Below, piece after piece: positions 28,361-36,987 of a stretch of 64,000 bases of DNA. A program made the position numbers and the translations under genes. This DNA comes from DATAGF01 sp963819845 (GTDB lineage Bacteria; Actinomycetota; Thermoleophilia; Miltoncostaeales; Miltoncostaeaceae), in contig CAWFXQ010000001.1 in NCBI GenBank assembly GCA_963819845.1, forward strand, positions 1 to 64,000, given 5' to 3'. A model generated the notes under the pieces. The model was not told the DNA's origin and made no database searches. It saw only the letters and a list, made by a program, of their open reading frames with translations. Each line of letters starts with the position of its first letter. Positions within the stretch are counted from its first letter, which is position 1.

Positions 28361-29462
28361 ACCGCGCTCGAGGACGATCGCGCAGAGGCGCAGGTACGAC
28401 TCCGCGCAGGCGTCCCAGGAGTAGCGCTCACGCGCCCGGGCGGCCGCGCGCCGGCCCAGCTCGCGGCGCCGGGGCGGGTCGGCGATCAGCGCCCCGAGGG
28501 CGTCGGCGAGGGCCGCCCCGCCGCCCGCCAGCGCGAAGGTGGCGGCGCCGTCGCCGGCCGTCTCGACGTTGGGCGGGTGGTCGCTCACCAGCAGCGGCGC
28601 CCCGGCGGCCATGGCCTCGACGATCACCGGGTGGGTGCCGCCCACCTCGGTGGGGACGCACATGACCCCGCAGCGGTGCACCAGCTCGCGGTAGCCGTCG
28701 CCGAAGACGTAGCCCGGGAAGCGCACGCCCTCGCCGGCGGCCGCGTGCAGCGACGCGATGTACTCCGCGGCGTACGGGCGCGTCGCCCACCACCACCAGG
28801 GGCCAGTCGGTCCCCAGGCGCCGGTGCGCCTCCACCAGCAGGTGGGCGTTGTTCTCCGGCTCCAGGCGCCCGACGAACAGGACGAAGCGCCCCGGCTCCA
28901 CGCCCAGCCGCCGGCACCAGCCGGCGTCGCCGGGGTCGGGCAGCTCGGCGCCGTAGGGGATCCAGGCGATGCGCCGCCCGGTGCGCGCCTCGTAGGCGTC
29001 GGCGACGGCCTCCGAGTCGGTCACGGCCAGCGTCGCGGCGGCGGGGGCGAGGCGCTCGGCCATGCGGATGTACGCGCGCGCCGGCGCCGACCACTTGGCC
29101 CGCTCCGAGTCGAGGCCGTCGATCTGCAGGATCGCCGGCACCCCGGCCAGCCGCGCGAGCGGCACGGCCGGCGCGTTGCCGGCGATGAAGTAGAGGGCGA
29201 CGTCGGGCCGCTCGCGCGCCGCCAGGTGGGCCGTGCTCACCAGCGTGTGCGCCAGCGTGTCCAGGTGCTTGCTGCGCACGGTCGGCAGGTGCACCAGCCG
29301 GGCCCCGGCGTGGGTCGCGCGCCGCTCGGTCATGTGGGGGCGGCAGTAGACGGTCACCTCGTGGCCGCGGGCCGCGAAGCGGGCGGCCAGGTGCTCGACG
29401 GCGGTCTCGAAGCCGCTGTAGGCGGCGGGGATGCCGCGGGTTCCCACCATGGCGATCCTCAC
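28358..29462 (-). CDS. DUF1972-type GT4 glycosyltransferase (WchF-like)
   Basis: GTG 29462, in a GTGA overlap, gives IAMVGTRGIPAAYSGFETAV, the hallmark GTRGIPAxYxGFET of DUF1972 transferases such as the rhamnosyltransferase WchF. Then VALYFIAGNAPAVPLARLAG, ILQIDGLDSERAKWS, LAVTDSEAVADAYEARTG, IAWIPYGAEL, FVLFVGRLEPENNAHLLVEA and, after a one-base insertion near 28778, YAAEYIASLH-like text and VPTEVGGTHPVIVEAMAAGA (donor-site Glu). About 367 residues, normal for the family. With RmlC nearby, rhamnosyl transfer is plausible but not proved. Confidence 0.8.
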
Positions 29463-30528
29463 AGCGCCTCCCGCACGGCGTCCCAGGCGGCCCGCCCCAT
29501 GGCCTCCTGCGTGAACCGCGCCGCCCGCGCCGGCCCGGCGGCGCGCAGCCGGGCGGCGACCTCGGGGTCGAGCGCCCGCCGCAGCCCGTCGGCGATCGCC
29601 CCGGGCACGGGCTCCACCAGGACGGCCGCGTCGCCTGCCACCTCGGGGATCGCCCCGCGGTCGCTCGCCACCACGGGGCAGCCGCAGGCCATCGCCTCCA
29701 CCACGGGCAGCCCGAAGCCCTCGTAGTGGGACGGGTACGCCGTCGCCGCGGCGGCCCGGTAGAGGTCGGCCAGGTCCTCGTCCGGACACCGGCCCGAGCC
29801 AGCGCCCGCCGGCCTCGGCCGCGATGTCCCCGCCCCCGGGGCCGGGCTTGCCCGCCAGCACCAGCGGCGGGGCGTCGGCGCCCATGCTCCGCAGCGCGGC
29901 CCCGAGAGAGCCGAGGTTCTTGCGCGGGCCGAGGTCGCCGACGGCCAGCACGTACCCCTCGACGCCGAAGCGCGCCCGCACCCGCTCGGCCGCGCCGTCG
30001 CCGGGCGCGAAGACCGGCGCGGGGTGGGGGCTCACGACCCGCACCCGGCCCGGGTCGATCCGCAGCGCCTGGGCCACGTCGCCCCGGGCGGTCTCCGACA
30101 GCGCCAGCACCACGCGCGCCGAGCGCGCCGAGCGCGGCACCAGCCCCCGCAGCACCGCCCGCGCCCGCGCGCCCAGCCACTCGGGGTTGGTCATGAAGGT
30201 CGCGTCGTGCACGGCCAGCAGCAGCGGGCACGGGTTCCACACGGGGGCGACGTAGGTGAAGACGGCCGCGTCGGCTCCGATGTCGGCGAGCGCGCGCGGG
30301 GCGGCCCGGGCGAGGCGCGGGACGTCGGCCGCCGGCACGCCGATCGTCCGGGCCACGGCGCCCAGCCGGCGGGCTCCCTCGGGCGTGGCCACCAGCGCCG
30401 CCACGGCGTCGCCGGGCTCGGCGGTCGCCGCCATCGCCGCCACCAGCGCCGCCGCGTAGCGGCCGTTGCCGGCATCGCCCGCGCCGCTCTGGCCCACCAT
30501 GTGGCAGTCGGTCGGCCACCAGGGTCAC
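29459..30528 (-). CDS. GT4-family glycosyltransferase
   Basis: GTG 30528 (GTGA overlap) starts VTLVA; after a shift near 30505 the frame reads MVGQSGAGDAGNGRYAAALV. Then LLLAVHDATFMTNPEWLGAR, RVVLALSETARGDVAQALRI, RVRVVSPHPAPVFAPGDGAA, YVLAVGDLGPRKNLGSLGAA and, after shifts near 29795 and 29710, EGFGLPVVEAMACGCPVVAS with DRGAIPEVAGDAAVLVEPVP. It belongs to the mannosyltransferase-like GT4 group that lacks a large N-terminal membrane anchor. It is the middle one of three GT4 genes joined by GTGA overlaps. Confidence 0.75.
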
Positions 30529-31622
30529 GCGGCCGCGTCCCGGTAGGCCTCGATCAGGCCCTGGGCGGTCCGCTCCCAGGTGAACGCCGCGGCCCGCCCG
30601 CGCCCCGCCCGCGCCCGCTCCGCCCGCTCCGCCGGCCCGGCCGCCGCGGCGGCCGAGATCGCGGCCGCCCAGGCCCCCGGGTCGTCGGGCGGCAGGTAGG
30701 TCGCGGCGTCGCCGCCCACCTCGCGAAGGGCCGGCGTGTCCGACGCCAGCACCGGCACGCCGGCCGCCATCGCCTCGAGCACCGGCAGCCCGAACCCCTC
30801 CTTGCGCGAGGGCACCAGCACGGCGGCCGCCCCCGCCCGCAGCGCCGCCAGGCGTCCGGGCGAGACCAGCCCGAGCCACAGCACCCGCCCGCCGGCGCCC
30901 GCGTACGCCGCCCGGTCGCGCAGGCGCTTCTCCCGGCGCGCCGACCACGGCCCCGCCATCGCCAGGCGCACGCCGGGCTCGGCGCGCGCGATCGCGTCGA
31001 TGGCGACGGCCGCGTTCTTGTGGGGCTCGATCGCGCCGGCGTAGAGCACGTAGGCCCCCTCGGGCGGGTCGCCCTCGGCGGCCACGGGTGCGGGGGCGCC
31101 CCACGGCACCACGCGCACGCGGCCCGGGTCCACGCCCCCGAGGCGCGCGAGATCGGCCGCCGTCTCGCGCGACGGCGCCAGCACCAGGCGCGCCCCGCGC
31201 AGGCGGCGCAGGTAGCGCCGGTAGGCGGCGGCCTGGCCGGCGCGGCCGGGGCCGGCCAGGTAGTCGGCGGGGAAGCAGGCGGGGATCAGGTCGTGGCAGG
31301 TCACCACCGTCGGCCCCGGGGGCACCAGGGCCGGCTGCAGGGCGTGGAACACCCCGCCGCCGGCCAGCCGCCGGGCCAGGCGCTCCCCGGTCACGGCGGG
31401 CCAGGGGTCGGGCAGCCGGTGCAGGGGCCAGCGCGGCCAGGAGACCTCGTGCGCCGCGAACCCCGGGTGCGCGGCCTGGCCCCGGCGCACCAGCAGCGCC
31501 GGCCGCTCGGCCTCGGCCCGGCGCCCGAGCGCCTCCACGATCCCCCGGACGGCGGTGCCGATGCCCCGGGCGGCGTGGCCGTCCGCCAGCGGCGTCGCGT
31601 CGAGCAGGACCGGGGCGGCCAT
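30525..31622 (-). CDS. GT4-family glycosyltransferase (mannosyltransferase-like)
   Basis: Intact, 365 residues. PVLLDATPLADGHAARGIGT (RGIGT motif), FHALQPALVPPGPTVVTCHD, LVLAPSRETAADLARLGGVD, RVRVVPWGAPAPVA, YVLYAGAIEPHKNAAVAIDA, VLWLGLVSPGRLAALRAGAA and VLVPSRKEGFGLPVLEAMAA (EX7E donor site) followed by SDTPALREVGGDAATYLPPD. First gene of the 31.6-28.4 kb reverse unit. ATG at 31622 follows a reverse TAGGCT element (31638-31633) by ten bases, so the mRNA would have almost no leader. Confidence 0.85.
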   Translation of the reverse strand: MAAPVLLDATPLADGHAARGIGTAVRGIVEALGRRAEAERPALLVRRGQAAHPGFAAHEVSWPRWPLHRLPDPWPAVTGERLARRLAGGGVFHALQPALVPPGPTVVTCHDLIPACFPADYLAGPGRAGQAAAYRRYLRRLRGARLVLAPSRETAADLARLGGVDPGRVRVVPWGAPAPVAAEGDPPEGAYVLYAGAIEPHKNAAVAIDAIARAEPGVRLAMAGPWSARREKRLRDRAAYAGAGGRVLWLGLVSPGRLAALRAGAAAVLVPSRKEGFGLPVLEAMAAGVPVLASDTPALREVGGDAATYLPPDDPGAWAAAISAAAAAGPAERAERARAGRGRAAAFTWERTAQGLIEAYRDAAA

Positions 31623-31650
31623 CCGGGCGCGAAGCCTACTCCGCCCCCTG

Positions 31651-31656
31651 TAGCCT
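31651..31656 (+). promoter_or_regulatory. Candidate -10 element TAGCCT with possible short leader frame
   Basis: TAGCCT ends six bases before a GTG at 31663. That frame codes VIRPSWRGTPR and stops at 31696-31698, 90 bases before the first GTG of the methyltransferase frame. Either a short leader peptide or a damaged N-terminus of that methyltransferase. Confidence 0.3.
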
Positions 31657-31788
31657 CTCGGAGTGATCAGGCCCTCCTGGCGCGGGACGCCCCGCTGAGC
31701 GTTCGCGCCGCCCTCGATCGTCAGCGGCCCCGGGGCGTCCGGCTGCATCGACCGCGGCATCGCCGGCCTGTCCGGGCTGCGCCGCCGC

Positions 31789-32467
31789 GTGGCCGGCGGC
31801 GGCGGCGACGGCGGGCCCCCCGGGGGCTACGGCGCCCTGTGGCGGCCGGGCGACGAGGAGCAGGCGCGGATGGCGATCCTCAACGAGTCCGACCCCGAGG
31901 CCTTCGAGCGGGCCGGGCCGCGAGGACGCCGACCGCATCGCGCGCGTTCCTCGTCCGCCGACGCCGTGGTCATGGACCTGGGCTGCGGCATCGGCCGGGT
32001 CGCGCGCTACGTCGCGCCGATGTGCGGCACGCTCTGGGCGGTCAACGCCTCCGAGGTGATGCTCGGCCACGCGCGGCGGCGGCTGGCCGGCGCCGGCGAC
32101 GTCCGCTTCGCGCGCAGCGAGGGCACGAGCGTCCCGGCGCTCCCCGACGACTCGGTCGATCTCGCCTACTCGCTGCTCACGCTCCAGCACCTCGAGCGGG
32201 AGGACGCCTTCGCGCTGCTGCGCGACCTGCGGCGCATCGTCCGCCCGGGGGGCCGGGCGTACCTGACCTTCCCGAACATCCTCTCCGACACCTACCTCGA
32301 CTCCTTCCTGGCCTACGTCGACGGCGGCGAGGTCGGGAACCCGCGCCCGCGCCCGCTTCTACACACCCCAGGAGGTGGAGCGGCTGCTCCCCGTCGCGGG
32401 CTTCGGCATCGAGAGCCTCGACGCGGGGGTCGAGATGGTGGTCGTCTGCGGAGACGCGGTGACCTGA
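31789..32467 (+). CDS. Class I SAM-dependent methyltransferase (frameshifted)
   Basis: GGYGALWRPGDEEQARMAIL leads to VVMDLGCGIGRVARYVAPMC (SAM motif I), AVNASEVMLGHARRRLAG, DLAYSLLTLQHLEREDAFAL, IVRPGGRAYLTFPNILSDTY and, after a shift near 32355, RFYTPQEVERLLPVAGFGIE before the TGA at 32465-32467. A shift near 31925 hides the segment GREDADRIARFL. About 225-270 residues depending on the true start: the -10 at 31651 suggests the gene may begin near 31663, with the frame interrupted once. Divergent from the GT4 gene at 31622. Acceptor unknown. Confidence 0.7.
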
Positions 32468-32877
32468 CGCCGCCCGCCGGGCGCCGACGCGCGCAGTGCG
32501 TCCTCGCCGATCCCGGTCGCGGCCGCCAGCCGGGCCCAGCGGCCGGCGCCCCAGGTGTCGGCGGCGCGCACCCGCCAGGCCCGCGCCCTCGGCGAGCCCC
32601 GCGCCGACCCGGTGGCGCGCGCCGACAGGCGGCGGACCCAGGCGACCTCGGCCGGGTAGGCGGCGCGGTAGCGCCCGGCGGCGGCCACCAGGCGCCGGCG
32701 CAGCGGCGCGGGCAGGTCGAGCCCGGCGGCCAGGGGGCCCAGCAGGTCGAGGGTCGCGGCCTCGGTGACGCCCTCCTCGAAGGCGCGCCCCGAGCGCGTG
32801 CCGGCCACGTCCTCGGCCGCCGTCGGCCCGGTGGCGTGCAGGCTCTCGTGCAGCAGCACGGCGAGCCCCATGGCCAT
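32359..32877 (-). CDS. Small HExxH protein, putative metallopeptidase-like
   Basis: From the ATG at 32877 the protein reads MAMGLAVLLHESLHATGPTA. HESLH is an HExxH zinc-site motif, followed about 18 residues later by AFEEGVTEAATLDLLGPLAA, where the EE or E of FEEGVTE could be the third ligand as in gluzincins. The rest is helical (RLVAAAGRYRAAYPAEVAWV). It lies five bases after the zinc-ribbon gene on the same strand. The last ~35 residues overlap the convergent methyltransferase and are low-complexity, so the real end may be nearer 32465. An upstream in-frame extension is possible. No named family recognised. Confidence 0.45.
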   Translation of the reverse strand: MAMGLAVLLHESLHATGPTAAEDVAGTRSGRAFEEGVTEAATLDLLGPLAAGLDLPAPLRRRLVAAAGRYRAAYPAEVAWVRRLSARATGSARGSPRARAWRVRAADTWGAGRWARLAAATGIGEDALRASAPGGRRQVTASPQTTTISTPASRLSMPKPATGSSRSTSWGV

Positions 32878-32881
32878 GCGG

Positions 32882-33123
32882 TCAACGTCGGCCCGCGAGC
32901 GTCGCGCCCCGGGCCGGCGCCCGCCGGTGGCCCAACCGGGTCGCCAGGAAGGGCTGGCCGCACCCCTCACAGATCAGCGGCTGACGGCCGACTACGCGGG
33001 CCTTCCGTTCTGCCCTCTCCTCGGCCTCGGCCGCCCGCTCTGCGCATCTCTCGGGCAGTGGACCGTCCCGCCTCCCCCGAAGTCGGCCAGATAGACCCCG
33101 CAGCCCACGCACATGAACGGCAT
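32882..33123 (-). CDS. Small double-CxxC zinc-ribbon protein (one frameshift)
   Basis: ATG 33123: MPFMCVGCGVYLADFGGGGT, then VHCPRERCAERAAEAEERAE and PLICEGCGQPFLATRLGHRR, ending LAGRR at TGA 32882-32884. Four cysteines in two CxxC pairs suggest a structural zinc site. About 80 residues. A one-base change near 33045 is needed to join the halves. Function unknown; it precedes the HExxH gene by five bases and the two may be a unit. Confidence 0.45.
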
Positions 33124-33289
33124 GGCGCCATTGTGACGCGAGCGCGGGTCGGGGGGGAGTTGTGCCCGGCCAGAGCCCTGTTCGGCCGATTTCCTCCCTA
33201 AGAAAATGGGGGGGCGCTTCACGAAATGCATCAGGGACCGCCGGCTCGTTGCCCAGCCCGTCCGGGTGAGGTAACCCGTCGCGTAAGCG

Positions 33290-33295
33290 TAGGCT
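33290..33295 (+). promoter_or_regulatory. Candidate leaderless -10 element TAGGCT
   Basis: TAGGCT ends six bases before the GTG at 33302. No ribosome-binding site; a leaderless message is predicted. Confidence 0.45.
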
Positions 33296-33301
33296 GCCCG
33301 C

Positions 33302-34077
33302 GTGGCGATCGACGACGCGGGCCGCTACTGGTGGCACTCGATCCGGTTGCCCAACGGCCCGTGACACCCGGCGAGAAGAGCGCCGAGCTGCTCGAGCAGC
33401 AGTGGCGCTCGCTCGCGCTGCCGCCGCTCGCCGGCAAGACGGTCCTCGACCTCGGCGCCTGGGACGGCTACTTCTCGTTCCGCGCCGAGGCCGAAGGAGC
33501 CGCCCGGGTCGTCGCGCTCGACTCGTTCGCCTGGGCGCTCGACTTCAGCCACGCCGGCGACTACTGGCGCGAAGCCGCCGACGCCGACGCTCGCGGCCTG
33601 CCCCGGCCAGACTGGGGGCCCGGCGGCCGGTACTGGGACCTCGAGGCGCTGCCGGGCCGGCGCAGCTTCGACTACGCGCGCCGCCGAGCTCCGCAGCGAG
33701 CGTCGAGGCGGTCGTCGCCGACGTCCTCGACACGCTCGAGCTCGGCCGCTTCGACGTCGTCCTCTTCCTCGGCGTGCTCTATCACCTGCGCGAGCCGCTG
33801 CGCGGGCTCGAGCGCGTGCTCGCTCACCGGCGAACTGGCCGTGATCGAGAGCGCGGCGATCGACGTCGCTAGCGATGCGCCGCTGATCGAGTTCGCCGAG
33901 CGCGACGAGATCAACGGCGACCCGAGCGTTTGGTTCGTGCCGACCGAACGGGCGCTGCTCGGCCTCTGCCGGGCGGCCGGTTTCCGCACCGTGGACGGCG
34001 TCAACAGGACCGAGCCGCAGCCGGCCGCGCGCGGCGGCGTCGCCGACTACCGGCTCACTGTTCACGCTCGCCCGTAG
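33302..34077 (+). CDS. CmoB/DUF1698-like methyltransferase (frameshifted)
   Basis: GTG 33302 gives AIDDAGRYWWHSIRLPNGP, then a one-base deletion (33361, apparent GTGA) and VTPGEKSAELLEQQWRSLAL. KTVLDLGAWDGYFSFRAEAE is SAM motif I in the DUF1698 form (DIGAWDGFFSF in relatives), then VVALDSFAWALDFSHAGDYW, DVVLFLGVLYHLREPLRGLE (LGVLYHL is typical) and SVWFVPTERALLGLCRAAGF. DUF1698 includes CmoB, which modifies tRNA wobble uridine, and many uncharacterised methyltransferases in sugar clusters; here the context favours the latter. Another shift near 33685 and one near 33825. Ends TAG 34075-34077. Confidence 0.7.
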
Positions 34078-34791
34078 AAAGCGCCTACCTCAGAAGCGGC
34101 CGCCGGGCATAAAGGCCTCCCCCGCCGGTCGCTCGCCCCCTCCCCCGCCGCGGCGCGCACCGCAGCGCGGTGCGCGCCTACGAACCGGGAGGACGCGCCC
34201 GGCATGACCCGAGTACCGGATCGCGCCGATCGGCTCCCCGCTCCTCGACCGGCGGGGCCGAGCGGTCCTCGACGACGAGCGGCTCGCCGTAGCGGCGGCG
34301 CTATCGTCGGCCGCGCCCGCGCTAAGAGTCCGGCGAGGAAGGACTCGGAGGTCGAAGCCGTAGCTCTCGGCCTCCGGTAGCCCAGGTACCGTCGCCCGGG
34401 AGTTGGCGAAGCGGGCCACCCGATACCAGCCGGACGCGGGGTGACGGCGAGGGCGCTGATCCGTTGCGACGGGAAGGCTACCGCGCCGGGGCGTCGCCTC
34501 CGCGAAGCGGATCAGCCCGGGGGCCTTGGTCATCGCGAGGCAGGCGGCCGCGCGGCGCTGGTCGGCGGTGGGAGTGGCGGGTGGGGGGTCGGTGACGGGC
34601 AAAGGTCTTAAAAAGTACCATCAGACCCGGGGGCGGCTCCAGGTCGCGGCGCGAAGACTGGCCTTTCGGTGAGGCGCCCCCTCAGAGGGTCCGGCCCGCC
34701 CGCTTCCACCCCCTCACGCCCGCCGGACGCCAGGTTGGAAGCTCGCTATTTGCGGGAGAAACAGGCGCGGCAGGTAGGCTTCCGCGCGCCC
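34078..34791. other. 714-bp intergenic stretch without a convincing gene
   Basis: No frame here has a recognisable protein motif or a start with an evident translation signal. It contains the hairpin at 34152-34178, long G/C runs, an A/T-richer patch around 34603-34625 (TTAAAAAGTA) and TAGGCT at 34775-34780, 11 bases before the thioesterase ATG, which is a plausible promoter for that gene. A reverse frame covering 34090-34602 is open, but its composition is Arg/Ser-rich like other non-coding frames. Confidence 0.5.
34152..34178. terminator. Perfect 12-bp hairpin with 3-nt loop
   Basis: GGCGCGCACCGC, loop AGC, then GCGGTGCGCGCC. It stands 75 bases after the stop of the CmoB-like gene and has no T-run on either side. 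It could end that transcript or be an RNA-stabilising stem. Confidence 0.4.
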
Positions 34792-35199
34792 ATGGCGCCC
34801 CACGTGCACACGCAGGCGTTCCGCGTCGTCATGTCCGAGGTGGACGCGAGCCAGATCCACTTCACGGCCATCTACCGCTGGATGGACCGCGGCCTCTCCG
34901 AGTGGCTCGCCGAGATCGGCCGGCCCTTCACGCGGATCCTCGAGGAGGGGCCGGGCATCCCGATCGTCGACAGCCGCTGCGCGTTCCTCGGCCGCATCAT
35001 GCTCGACGACGAGATCGTCCTGACCACGACGGTCGGGGGGATCGGAAGGACGTCCTTCCGCAGCCGCCACGAGTTCGCGCGCGCGGCCGAGGTCGTCGCG
35101 CGCGGGGAGCTCGTGCACGTGTGCGTCAACCGGGCGACCCGCGAGACGGTCCCGGTGCCGGGCTGGCTGCGCGAGCGGGCACACGCCGACGAGGCGTGA
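34792..35199 (+). CDS. 4-hydroxybenzoyl-CoA thioesterase-family hotdog protein
   Basis: Intact, 135 residues. HTQAFRVVMSEVDASQIHFT fits the hotdog start V..S-x-D..G..Y/F...Y, with Asp at the catalytic position of 4HBT thioesterases (normally YxDxDxxGHVNN; here SEVDASQIHF). IYRWMDRGLSEWLAEIGRPF is the central helix, then GIPIVDSRCAFLGRIMLDDE and SFRSRHEFARAAEVVARGEL beta strands. Predicted to hydrolyse an acyl-CoA. The ATG at 34792 follows a TAGGCT element (34775-34780) by 11 bases. It is outside the sugar theme and may be an independent gene. Confidence 0.8.
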   Translation: MAPHVHTQAFRVVMSEVDASQIHFTAIYRWMDRGLSEWLAEIGRPFTRILEEGPGIPIVDSRCAFLGRIMLDDEIVLTTTVGGIGRTSFRSRHEFARAAEVVARGELVHVCVNRATRETVPVPGWLRERAHADEA

Positions 35200-35280
35200 C
35201 CGCGGACGGCGCATAGGCGGCGCGCTCCCGTGACGCCCGGGTCTGGAGCCGTCACACCGTTCGGGCGCATCCTCCCTCCA

Positions 35281-35789
35281 TGTCACCGAGCAGGGAGAGG
35301 GCGTCGGAGCCCGCCGAGCCGCGCACGTACGCATGGATCATCCCCGGGCGGCTGGCCGTCGGGGGGCGCCCCGGGGGCTGCGGCCGCAACCACCGGCGGG
35401 AGCGGCGGGTCGCCGAGCAGGCGTGGTGGCGCGGCCAGGGCGTCGGGGCCGTGGTCTCGTGCATGCGCAGCCGGCACGGCCTCGCCGAGTACGCCGCGGA
35501 CGGCTTCGTCGTCCGCTGGCATCCGCTCAAGGATCCCGGCCAGGCCCGCGAGGAGCTCCCGCGCGCGGTGGATGCGGTCCGGGAGCTGCTGTCGGCGGGA
35601 GACGGGGCCGTGCTCGTCCACTGCGACTGCGCCAACGAGTGGCTGGCCGCGACCGACGCGGGGCTGCGGCTGGGCCTCGGCCTGGCCCGCACGCCGCGCG
35701 CGGCACTGCGCGCGGCCGAGGCCGACGGGCTGCCTGTAGGCTCCCTCGCGGCGTCGATCGTCAGCCGTCGCACGCGGGCGGCAGCGTGA
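35281..35789 (+). CDS. Dual-specificity-phosphatase-like protein lacking the catalytic Arg
   Basis: 169 residues in one frame. WIIPGRLAVGGRPGG is the opening seen in small dual-specificity phosphatases, then VGAVVSCMRSRHGLAEYAAD, VRWHPLKDPGQAREELPRAV (general-acid loop position) and LLSAGDGAVLVHCDCANEW. The P-loop should read HCx5R; here it is H114-C115-DCANE-W121, with Trp where the phosphate-binding Arg must be. Both flanks stay in the same frame, so a sequencing shift does not easily explain the change. Likely a pseudophosphatase or a diverged binding protein. No gene overlap on either side. Confidence 0.5.
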
Positions 35790-35858
35790 CCGGGATGGTC
35801 GGGCTCGTGCCGGCGGCGGCGTCTCACCGAGCCAGATCCACGCCGGAGGACTCGCTCC

Positions 35859-36987
35859 ATGACCGCACGACGACGGCGCCTGCGGGGCCGCCGGGCCGCC
35901 CGGGCCCAGGCCCGGTCGGATCGCCCGCCCCTGGTGCTGGTCGACGGCCGGATGGCCCGCCGGCGGCGGACGGGCATCGCCACCTACGTGCTCGAGCTGC
36001 GGTCCGCCATGGAGCGCAAGCCGGCCTCCGACCTGCGGATCGAGTGGGTCTTCGGCCCGCCGGGCCTGCCCCGCCGGGGGCGGCTCACCTCCTGGGGGAA
36101 CCTGTTCCTGGACGTGCTCTGGCTCCACGTCCTGCTGCCGCTGATCGCCTGGCGCCGCAGGGCGGCGGTCCTTCACGCCCCCGGCCGCCTTCGGGCCCTG
36201 GTGGTGCCCCTGCCCGATGGTGGTGACGATGCACGACCTCGCGTGGGAGCGGGTGCCCGAGGCCTTCCCCGAGGACTTCCGCAGCTACGCGCGGCGGTCG
36301 GCCCGCCGGTCGGTGCGCCGCGCCGCGCGCGTCATCGCCGTGTCCGAGTTGACGTCGCGCGACCTGCGGGAGATCTACGCCGTGCCGCCGGAGCGGCTGA
36401 GGGTGGTCCCCAACGGGGTCGACCCCGACACCCGGCCGCCCCGCCCGCGCGAGCCCTTCATCCTCAGCGTCGGGGTGCTCGAGGAGCGCAAGCGGATCGC
36501 CGAGCTGGCGGCCGGCCACGCCCTCTACGCCGCCGCGGCGCCGGCCGACCCGCCCCCGTGCCGCCTCGTGATCGTCGGCGGGTCGGGGGGCGACGAGGCG
36601 CGGGTCCGGGCGGCCGCCGGCCCGGGGTGCGAGATCCGGGGGTTCGTGCGGCGCGAGGAGGTGCTCGACCTCTACCGGCGCGCGACGCTGCTCGCCTATC
36701 CGTCGGCGTACGAGGGGTTCGGGCTGCCCGTCGTCGAGGCGATGGCGGCGGGCTGCCCGGTGCTCTGCGCCCGCAACTCCGCGCTGGTGGAGGTCGGCGG
36801 CCGCGCGGCGATCTTCCTGGACGACGTGACCCCGGAGGGGATCGCGCGGGCGCTCGGCGAGGCGCTCGCCGACCGCGAGGCGCTGGCGCGGCGGGGCGAG
36901 GAGGGCCGGGCCGAGGCGGCCCGCTACTCGTGGCCGGCCTCGGCGACGGCGACGCGCGACGTCTACCGGCAGGCCCTCCGCGGGTGA
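35859..36987 (+). CDS. GT4-family glycosyltransferase (one frameshift)
   Basis: ATG 35859 with GGAGGA eight bases upstream. After a basic N-terminus: PPLVLVDGRMARRRRTGIAT (the TGI site of this group), ATYVLELRSAMERKPASDLR, then after a shift near 36190 WCPCPMVVTMHDLAWERVPE, RVIAVSELTSRDLREIYAVP, LRVVPNGVDPDTRPPRPREP, PFILSVGVLEERKRIAELAA, CEIRGFVRREEVLDLYRRAT and EGFGLPVVEAMAAGCPVLCA. About 376 residues, a typical GT4 enzyme. The TGA overlaps the next GTG as GTGA (36984-36987), so it is coupled to the methyltransferase. Confidence 0.8.

Noticed and set aside
33302..33364. A 20-residue leader peptide before the CmoB-like gene
   Set aside because: WWHSIRLPNGP followed by VTPGEKS matches the normal N-terminus of DUF1698 proteins, so the apparent GTGA is a lost base within one protein.
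34090..34602. Reverse frame of 170 residues in the intergenic gap
   Set aside because: No start signal, no recognisable motif, Arg/Ser-rich composition like other shadow frames.
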